Assembly (NCBI GenBank): GCA_040768905.1
Contig: JAXGMA010000001.1
Span: forward strand, 2,410,582-2,474,581
Origin: SZUA-584 sp040768905
Lineage (GTDB): Bacteria; Bacillota; Clostridia; Christensenellales; SZUA-584
Direction: 5' to 3'
Length of the DNA: 64,000 nt
Shown here: one piece after another, positions 59,177 through 64,000 of the stretch
Position numbering within the stretch: position 1 is the stretch's first letter
Layout: each line of letters opens with the position of its first letter
Made by a program: the position numbers and the translations under genes
Notes under the pieces: model-generated
What the model was told of the DNA's origin: nothing
What the model saw: only the letters and a program-made list of their open reading frames with translations
Database searches by the model: none

Positions 59177-61807
59177 CTACGAAAGCTTAATATACGATGC
59201 ATAAACATACGCAGTCGACGATCTATACCTGATTTTATGCCATGTGCTGCCGGCCTGTGTGATCTCAACAGTCTCGTCTTTAACAAGCCGCCCAAGAACA
59301 GAGGCTGACGTAGAAGCGCTTGAACGCACATTGAGTACACTCGCGCTGACAGTGCCGTATAAGGTGGATGATGGCGTTATGTATTGCGCAAACATATAGC
59401 CTTCGATTCCGCCGTGTTTGACCTTGTGCCATGTTGTTCCGGATTCGAGTATCTGAACGACTTCGCCGCGCGATAGTGTCTTGAGTATCTTTGAGCCGGT
59501 GCTCGGGGACTGCCTGAAATTCACTGCGCTTGCATTGACTGCGGCATAGATCAATGGGGAACCTGTGCCCGGCGCCGATACGCTGCCGGTATTCACATAG
59601 TCTGCATGCACATATGCTGCGCTTCCGCCGAACACAATTTTGTGCCATTTTGGTGCAGCATTCAGGGTGATGATATCCACGCTGTCACCTTTTTTCAGGC
59701 TGCCGACGGCTAAAAAAGATGTACCCGCTCCGTTGCGTACGTTGAGCACAGAGGCAGTGATCACGCCCTTGGTTTCGGGTGCTAAGTCATCATTGAGTTT
59801 GATATAATCGGAGGACACAAAAGCCTCCTGGCTGCTGTGCCAGATTTTATGCCAGCCAGACACAGCGTTCGGCTGTACGATCTCGACCTGCGTATCTGCA
59901 AACACTCGGCCGATCACGGCATGCGAGGTGCCGGGGCCGCTGCGCACGTTGAGAGTGCCCACTGAAACCGTGCCTGACTGAACGATTGCGGGCTTTGAGG
60001 GCAAAGGTGCCGGGGTGGATGTGGGCGCAGATGTCTGCGTGGGTTCAGGAGCCTGTGTCGGCTCAGGAGCCTGTGTCGGTTCGGGAGCCTGTGTCGGTTC
60101 AGGCGTCTGCGTGGGTTCGGGAGCGTCGAGCTGTATATAATAAGCGAAAATATACGCATCTATGCCGCCGAAATCTATCTTATGCCACTCTTGAGTGGCA
60201 TGGGGCTGCGTGACCGTGATGCGTGCGCCCGCAAAAGCTCTGCCGATAGCCGGATATGCCGTGCTCGGGGAACTGCGCACGTTGACATAATTCGTGCAGT
60301 TGACGATCGTCGCGTTGGATGTGCCCGTGTCCGATCCGGGAGGCTGCAATATGGGCGGTGAGATATTGAGTGTCTCAAAACCCGTGTTCGGATAATAAAA
60401 ACACAAGATCTGCTGGTATGTACGGCCTTCTCTGGCCTGCGTCTGTGCGCCTCTCTGGCTCATGCCGACGCCGTGGCCGTAACGCCTGTTGTATATATGC
60501 CAACTGGTGGCTGTTTCTTCAACCACGACGGCACGCAGGCTGGAATTTTCAAACGCACGGTACAGCCCGCCTGATTCTTTGAGCTTGTCGAAGCTGATGG
60601 TAAAATCGACCGTAACCGGCTCTCGGATCAGCGCGCTGCCTGTCTCAAGCTCTTCCTGCGGGGTGGCGTATCGGTAAGCCAGCACCGTCATGGTCACATC
60701 GGCAAACCTGAAAAACAGCGAGCTGTTTGTGCCCGTATAATCGGGAATACCATGGTTGCCGGCATAGGTGTGGGCAACCATGCGGTTGACCCCCTGAATC
60801 TCAATGTCATCAGTGACAGCGGCGATATAACCCTTAGATGCTGCGGCAGGCAACGCCGAGATTTTAAAATACCGCTCAGCATTGCCGCTCAAAGTGCTTG
60901 AGCCAGCGACCATGCTGCCGCTGCTCATGTATTGGTAGGCAATACGGTTTGAAGAGGTGATCGCTTTGGGGAAGATCAGTACTTCCTGCATACTCCAGGT
61001 GTTGCGCGTGTCAAAAGGATCGAGCATCGTCACGTGGTAAGGCCTAATGGCCGCGCTTGCTGACCAGACATGATGCGGAATGCTGACAAAGCCGCCGTTG
61101 GAAGCGGCATAATAAGTCGGCACAAGCTTATTGCCGCACTTGAGCACTGTTTTCGCTGTTTCGTTCACGGCTCTGATGGCGTTGTCATGCGCCGGGTTGA
61201 AGCCCTTGTAGACCTGGTTGGAAGAAGTGTCATTAAGGTCAAAAGTGCCGCTGCCCATATAACGCACGGCGTATGTCCTAGCTGTTACGGCCTGTGCTTT
61301 GAGCGCTTCTATTGGCCATGAATTGCTCATTTCATGCGGCACAACGCCGTAAAGGTAGTATTCGAGATATATATGGTTGATAGCGGTTATGGCCCCGCTG
61401 CTGATGCGGAATTCGATATCGCCGCGGTAATTGTTTGTGCCGTAATGCGTTGTGCGGATCGACGCAAGGTTCATACCCCCGGCAGGCGGCATAAGTTCGG
61501 TGATTTTGATGGAGGAACCTGATGCGATCACGCTGCTCCCTGAATACAGCCTCAGTATGCCGCTTTCAAGCCTGACTGTATAAGAGCCTGAAGCAAGGCT
61601 GATGTCCGGATTGCCGTTGATGCTGTAGTTTCCGTTTAAGGAAAATGAAAAAGATGTTGTGGTATCAATGGAAAGCCTGATGCGGACAACAGACTTGTCC
61701 GAAGCTTCCGTATGCCCGAATTGCGCGGCAATGACGCCGAGCACCAACGCGGCAACAACAAGCAGGAACAATGTTCTTTTAAGTGCTTTTGATAAAGGCG
61801 TGTTCAA
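59177..61807 (-). CDS. SpoIID/LytB-domain protein with five SH3 repeats
   Basis: An 876-residue exported protein. After a signal anchor (residues 9-30) comes a SpoIID/LytB domain with YYLYGVVPHEMSNSWPIEAL, KAQAVTARTYAVRYM and RYGHGVGMSQRGAQTQA. SpoIID-type enzymes are lytic transglycosylases acting on peptidoglycan. A linker of EPTQAP repeats follows, then five SH3b domains of about 60 residues each (pattern LNVRSGPGTS ... WHKI ... YIKL), likely wall-binding. It is far larger than the sporulation SpoIID itself, so it may act in vegetative wall remodelling. The start is probably TTG 61807, after GGGGGT; an ATG at 61819 is the alternative. A perfect palindrome lies just upstream. Confidence 0.88.
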   Translation of the reverse strand: MNTPLSKALKRTLFLLVVAALVLGVIAAQFGHTEASDKSVVRIRLSIDTTTSFSFSLNGNYSINGNPDISLASGSYTVRLESGILRLYSGSSVIASGSSIKITELMPPAGGMNLASIRTTHYGTNNYRGDIEFRISSGAITAINHIYLEYYLYGVVPHEMSNSWPIEALKAQAVTARTYAVRYMGSGTFDLNDTSSNQVYKGFNPAHDNAIRAVNETAKTVLKCGNKLVPTYYAASNGGFVSIPHHVWSASAAIRPYHVTMLDPFDTRNTWSMQEVLIFPKAITSSNRIAYQYMSSGSMVAGSSTLSGNAERYFKISALPAAASKGYIAAVTDDIEIQGVNRMVAHTYAGNHGIPDYTGTNSSLFFRFADVTMTVLAYRYATPQEELETGSALIREPVTVDFTISFDKLKESGGLYRAFENSSLRAVVVEETATSWHIYNRRYGHGVGMSQRGAQTQAREGRTYQQILCFYYPNTGFETLNISPPILQPPGSDTGTSNATIVNCTNYVNVRSSPSTAYPAIGRAFAGARITVTQPHATQEWHKIDFGGIDAYIFAYYIQLDAPEPTQTPEPTQAPEPTQAPEPTQAPEPTQTSAPTSTPAPLPSKPAIVQSGTVSVGTLNVRSGPGTSHAVIGRVFADTQVEIVQPNAVSGWHKIWHSSQEAFVSSDYIKLNDDLAPETKGVITASVLNVRNGAGTSFLAVGSLKKGDSVDIITLNAAPKWHKIVFGGSAAYVHADYVNTGSVSAPGTGSPLIYAAVNASAVNFRQSPSTGSKILKTLSRGEVVQILESGTTWHKVKHGGIEGYMFAQYITPSSTLYGTVSASVLNVRSSASTSASVLGRLVKDETVEITQAGSTWHKIRYRSSTAYVYASYIKLS
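60035..60124 (-). repeat. Five tandem 18-base repeats coding for EPTQAP
   Basis: Five consecutive 18-base units within the SpoIID/SH3 gene, differing at a few third positions and two amino acids. They encode the Pro/Thr/Glu-rich linker between the enzyme domain and SH3 domains 2-5. Such repeats tend to vary in number. Confidence 0.85.
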
Positions 61808-61826
61808 ACTTACCCCCATGTTCAAT

Positions 61827-61842
61827 ATGTACACTTGTACAT
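61827..61842. promoter_or_regulatory. Perfect palindrome upstream of the SpoIID/SH3 gene
   Basis: ATGTACA and TGTACAT are separated by two bases, 20 bases upstream of the probable start codon. A candidate operator for an unidentified repressor, or a transcript hairpin. Confidence 0.5.
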
Positions 61843-61944
61843 AAAAAAGAAACAAAAAAATATGTATTGCCTTATTACTTCTACAGACATTCGACAATTT
61901 CCTGCATAATCAACGTGACAATATATACAATAGAAACAGAAAAG

Positions 61945-63345
61945 TCATTGAATCGTAATGATTTCAGTACACAGACGTGTTTGAGCCGTGATATCGATGA
62001 TCCATTTGCGTTTATAAAAACGTCTCAGCCCGAGCAGCGCTTTCACGGCATCGCCTGCAAGGAATGCGGCCATATACACGAAATAAACCGGCAGGGAAAG
62101 CGAAAGCCCAAGGAACCAGGCAAGCGGTACGGTGATGAGCCAGCTTGCAAAAAGGTCGATGTAGAGAGAAAAACGCGTATCGCCGCCGCTGCGCAGCACA
62201 CCGCATATATTTGTATAGTTCAGAGAAAAAAGCCATGCAACACACAGCCAGGCGATGACAACCTGCCGCACAATGACAAGCGTTTGCCCTGAGATGTCAT
62301 AAAGAGATAAGAACGGATCAAGGCCTGTGACGATGATCAACCCGACAAACAGGGAGGACAGCGCGGACATCCACAGAAAACGGCGCGCATAAGTATGCGC
62401 TTTTTCGATGTTGCCTTCTCCAAGCAGGTTGCCGAGCATCACACCGGCTGTGTTGCCTATGCCTGCGTACACCACAAACGCCATGCGTTCTATCGCACTG
62501 AAGACGGCCATGGCAGTTGCGACTTCAAGACCCATCTGGTTGTATAAAACCACCATGACCATAGCGAACAAAGCCCAGAGGCCTTCATTGAGGATGACAG
62601 GCAGCCCTACGCGCACAAACTGTTTGAGATAAGGGCTTAATTCGCGGAGCGGAGGAAAAAGATCCCGAAGAGAAGCATGGGCCTCGTTGCGTTTGATATA
62701 TGAGATCAGGATGAGCAAAAAGGCATCAACCGCAGAACCTACCACTGTGCCGATGGCTGCGCCGGCAACGCCCATTGCCGGGAAGCCGAATTTGCCGAAA
62801 ATCAGCACGTAATTGAGCCCCGCATTGATGCAGAGAGAGACAAAGGCAGTGAACATGGGGAGCCGTGTATTTTGACAGCCCCTCAAAACACTGGCATAAG
62901 ATTGTGCTACCGCTGTGAATATGTAAGAAATTCCGACGATAGAGATATATTCGCCTCCGGTTTGCATCACGCTTTCGGATTGATTAAAAATACCGATGAG
63001 ACCGCGCGGAACAGTGACAGACAATAAAAAAAACACCAGACCCACAAACAGCGTGCCGGCAAGGCAAAAACCAAGCGTACGTTTGATGCCGGCGCAGTCA
63101 CCTTCGCCGTTGTGGCGTGCAGCGAAGATCCATGCAGCCGAGCAAATGCCAAACATCATGACAAAAATAAAAAAGGCGATCTGGTTGGCGTTGCCGACGC
63201 CTACGATAGTTGTTTCGCCAAGAGCGCCAATCATAATATTATCAATAAAATACATCAGCGCTTTAAGCAGATTTTGCACAGCAATAGGTGCGGCCAATAT
63301 CAGGAATTTTTTATAGAAGGTCTTGCTTTCTGACACACGCAGCAT
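61945..63345 (-). CDS. MATE-family multidrug/sodium antiporter
   Basis: A 466-residue transporter with twelve helices in two halves, typical MATE length. Characteristic parts: LAAPIAVQNLLKALMYFIDN in helix 1, GGEYISIVGISYIFTAV, VLRGCQNTRLPMFTAFVSL, FGFPAMGVAGAAIGTVVGS and CGVLRSGGDTRFSLYIDL. It exports drugs or metabolites using sodium or proton gradients. The longer in-frame extension upstream crosses its promoter, so ATG 63345 is used; the ribosome site (AAGGA) is rather far, 12 bases. Confidence 0.93.
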   Translation of the reverse strand: MLRVSESKTFYKKFLILAAPIAVQNLLKALMYFIDNIMIGALGETTIVGVGNANQIAFFIFVMMFGICSAAWIFAARHNGEGDCAGIKRTLGFCLAGTLFVGLVFFLLSVTVPRGLIGIFNQSESVMQTGGEYISIVGISYIFTAVAQSYASVLRGCQNTRLPMFTAFVSLCINAGLNYVLIFGKFGFPAMGVAGAAIGTVVGSAVDAFLLILISYIKRNEAHASLRDLFPPLRELSPYLKQFVRVGLPVILNEGLWALFAMVMVVLYNQMGLEVATAMAVFSAIERMAFVVYAGIGNTAGVMLGNLLGEGNIEKAHTYARRFLWMSALSSLFVGLIIVTGLDPFLSLYDISGQTLVIVRQVVIAWLCVAWLFSLNYTNICGVLRSGGDTRFSLYIDLFASWLITVPLAWFLGLSLSLPVYFVYMAAFLAGDAVKALLGLRRFYKRKWIIDITAQTRLCTEIITIQ

Positions 63346-63382
63346 GATCGCTTTCTTTCCTTGGGAAATATCATAGATTTGT

Positions 63383-63410
63383 ATTATATCATCGCTTGCA
63401 CTTAAGTCAA
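63383..63410 (-). promoter_or_regulatory. Promoter of the MATE gene
   Basis: On the minus strand TTGACT (63405-63410), a 16-base spacer and TATAAT (63383-63388). It starts transcription about 30 bases before the MATE start, ruling out the longer reading frame. Confidence 0.75.
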
Positions 63411-63430
63411 CAACAAAAGGAGAAAAAGGA

Positions 63431-63598
63431 ATGCAAGAAGAGATATCTCGTGTTGGCTCTATAAGATCTGATGAGGCTATTCCCAGAACGCTGATCATGA
63501 ACGGTTCTGTAAACGATAAGAAAAATTCAAAGATTGATATATGTCACGGCAAAGGCAAGTATTTATTGCAGGTTTATGAAAAGGCGAAAAACTATTGA
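63431..63598 (+). CDS. Possible small protein of 55 residues
   Basis: ATG 63431 with AAGGAG about 8 bases upstream opens a 55-codon frame, beginning MQEEISRVGSIRSDEAI and ending VYEKAKNY. It is hydrophilic with one Cys and one His. It is divergent from the MATE gene, and its stop overlaps the -35 of the tRNA promoter. No promoter is obvious, and no family is recognised. The good ribosome site is the main support. Confidence 0.45.
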   Translation: MQEEISRVGSIRSDEAIPRTLIMNGSVNDKKNSKIDICHGKGKYLLQVYEKAKNY

Positions 63599-63622
63599 TT
63601 TACTCGGGGGATTGTGTATAAT
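63595..63622 (+). promoter_or_regulatory. Promoter of the tRNA-Val/6S/tRNA-Gln locus
   Basis: TTGATT (63595-63600), a 16-base spacer and TATAAT (63617-63622). Transcription would begin near 63629, a few bases before tRNA-Val. Confidence 0.75.
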
Positions 63623-63637
63623 ATGTAATGCGGCTTC

Positions 63638-63714
63638 GGGGTTATAGCTCAGCCGGTTAGAGCGCTACGTTGACATCGTAGAGGTCGTTGGTTCGATCCC
63701 AATTAACCCCACCA
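63638..63714 (+). tRNA. tRNA-Val (anticodon GAC)
   Basis: A complete 77-base cloverleaf: acceptor GGGGTTA/TAACCCC, D arm GCTC/GAGC, anticodon stem CTACG/CGTAG with loop TTGACAT (anticodon GAC), T arm GTTGG/CCAAT with loop TTCGATC, discriminator A and an encoded CCA. Confidence 0.97.
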
Positions 63715-63886
63715 TATCCTGCGGTGAGCGATTGACGCCTCGTTTTAAACCTACAGTACTTGAACGGGAGCTCTTGTTCGCAAATGGATGCCGGGCCCGC
63801 TTGACGGGAGGGCAGAAGTTTAGACGGTGCACCCACCTGCCTTTTGGAGCAGGTGTTAAAACCTGGCGGACGCCACCATGGGATAT
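63715..63886 (+). ncRNA. ssrS: 6S RNA
   Basis: An unusual 170-base insert between two tRNAs with the features of firmicute 6S RNA. The ends pair (ATATCC with GGATAT, then GGTG with CACC). Inside lie GACGCCTCGTTTTAAACCTA, ATGCCGGGCC and, near the 3' end, a hairpin CCACCTGC/GCAGGTG and AAAACCTGGCG. 6S RNA mimics an open promoter and sequesters sigma-A RNA polymerase. The exact ends are approximate, and the 5' end touches the tRNA-Val CCA. Confidence 0.75.
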
Positions 63887-63892
63887 TTATAA

Positions 63893-63966
63893 AGCGGAAT
63901 TGTGTAACGGTAGCACCTACGACTCTGACTCGTATTGTCTAGGTTCGAATCCTAGTTCCGCTGCCA
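63893..63966 (+). tRNA. tRNA-Gln (anticodon CTG)
   Basis: A 74-base cloverleaf: acceptor AGCGGAA/TTCCGCT, D arm TGTG/CAC, anticodon stem TACGA/TCGTA with loop CTCTGAC (anticodon CTG), T arm CTAGG/CCTAG with loop TTCGAAT, and an encoded CCA. It begins 6 bases after the 6S RNA. Confidence 0.93.
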
Positions 63967-63971
63967 CACAA

Positions 63972-64000
63972 AACCCCGAAACCTCGATGGTTACGGGGTT
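63972..64000 (+). terminator. Terminator of the tRNA/6S locus, cut by the window end
   Basis: AACCCCG pairs with CGGGGTT, with an inner ACC/GGT pairing. The T run would lie beyond position 64000. Confidence 0.6.

Noticed and set aside
1..64000. CRISPR arrays, insertion sequences, integrase or att sites
   Set aside because: No regularly spaced repeats, transposase or recombinase sequences were seen; the island at about 1.1-3.1 kb has no recognisable flanking direct repeats.

Overview
This window looks like a chromosomal segment of an endospore-forming member of the class Clostridia (Firmicutes/Bacillota). The reasons are spoIIE, spoVG with a textbook sigma-H promoter, veg, whiA, a SpoIID/LytB-type protein, a YlxY/PdaB-type deacetylase, a Crh-like HPr, consensus sigma-A promoters with 17-base spacers, strong GGAGG ribosome sites and frequent TTG/GTG starts. 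Base composition is near half G+C by eye, except for an AT-rich island at about 1.07-3.06 kb. Most of the window is housekeeping DNA.

Layout. 0-1.1 kb: a cytochrome b5-like lipoprotein and a four-helix membrane protein with two histidine pairs. 1.2-3.4 kb: the AT-rich island, holding a small membrane protein overlapping an LPO_1073/Vpar_1526-like gene, then a convergent XRE regulator and a small conserved gene. 3.4-9.9 kb (minus): the proS-HAD-pth-mfd operon. 10-16.3 kb: a zinc-ribbon/permease-like fusion, hisC, tag, a DUF998 protein, veg, a DnaA-box cluster, a DtxR/MntR-like regulator and a Cys-rich miniprotein. 16.4-25.3 kb: rpsO, pnp, two GGDEF proteins, a YlxY-like deacetylase, a two-OB-fold SSB-like protein, an FAD oxidoreductase and an orphan phage-tail-like protein. 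25.3-30.3 kb: an ABC exporter with lemA and a DUF2207 protein. 30.4-35.5 kb: an orphan CheW, two DUF1540 proteins, rho and a membrane acyltransferase-like protein. 35.5-40.3 kb: tyrS-yigZ, spoVG, carD and PIN/TRAM, and a cytosolic Cu/Zn SOD. 40.4-49.1 kb: one long co-directional cluster FHA-rodA/ftsW-PBP-uvrC-murB-PHP-rapZ-whiA-crh-like, ending in a strong terminator. 49.1-55.6 kb: eno, spoIIE, a frameshifted YibE/F-type gene, a ferredoxin-type protein and a DUF4364 protein. 55.6-57.1 kb: a leader RNA ending in a terminator, then a TM1266-family gene and an orphan substrate-binding lipoprotein. 57.2-64 kb: a surface protein, a second DnaA-box cluster, a SpoIID/SH3 protein, a MATE transporter, a 55-residue ORF, and tRNA-Val, 6S RNA and tRNA-Gln.

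How the parts fit. The 40-49 kb cluster joins cell-wall elongation, precursor synthesis, DNA repair and sporulation/catabolite control in one transcription direction. The best candidates for something undescribed are: the AT-rich two-gene module, whose two proteins share a QIQK-GD-Q motif and which could be a defence or signalling module; the structured leader ahead of the TM1266 gene; two DnaA-box clusters with no dnaA nearby; and several perfect palindromes beside promoters. No CRISPR array, insertion sequence or complete prophage was seen. Family calls are from memory of conserved motifs; no database search was run.
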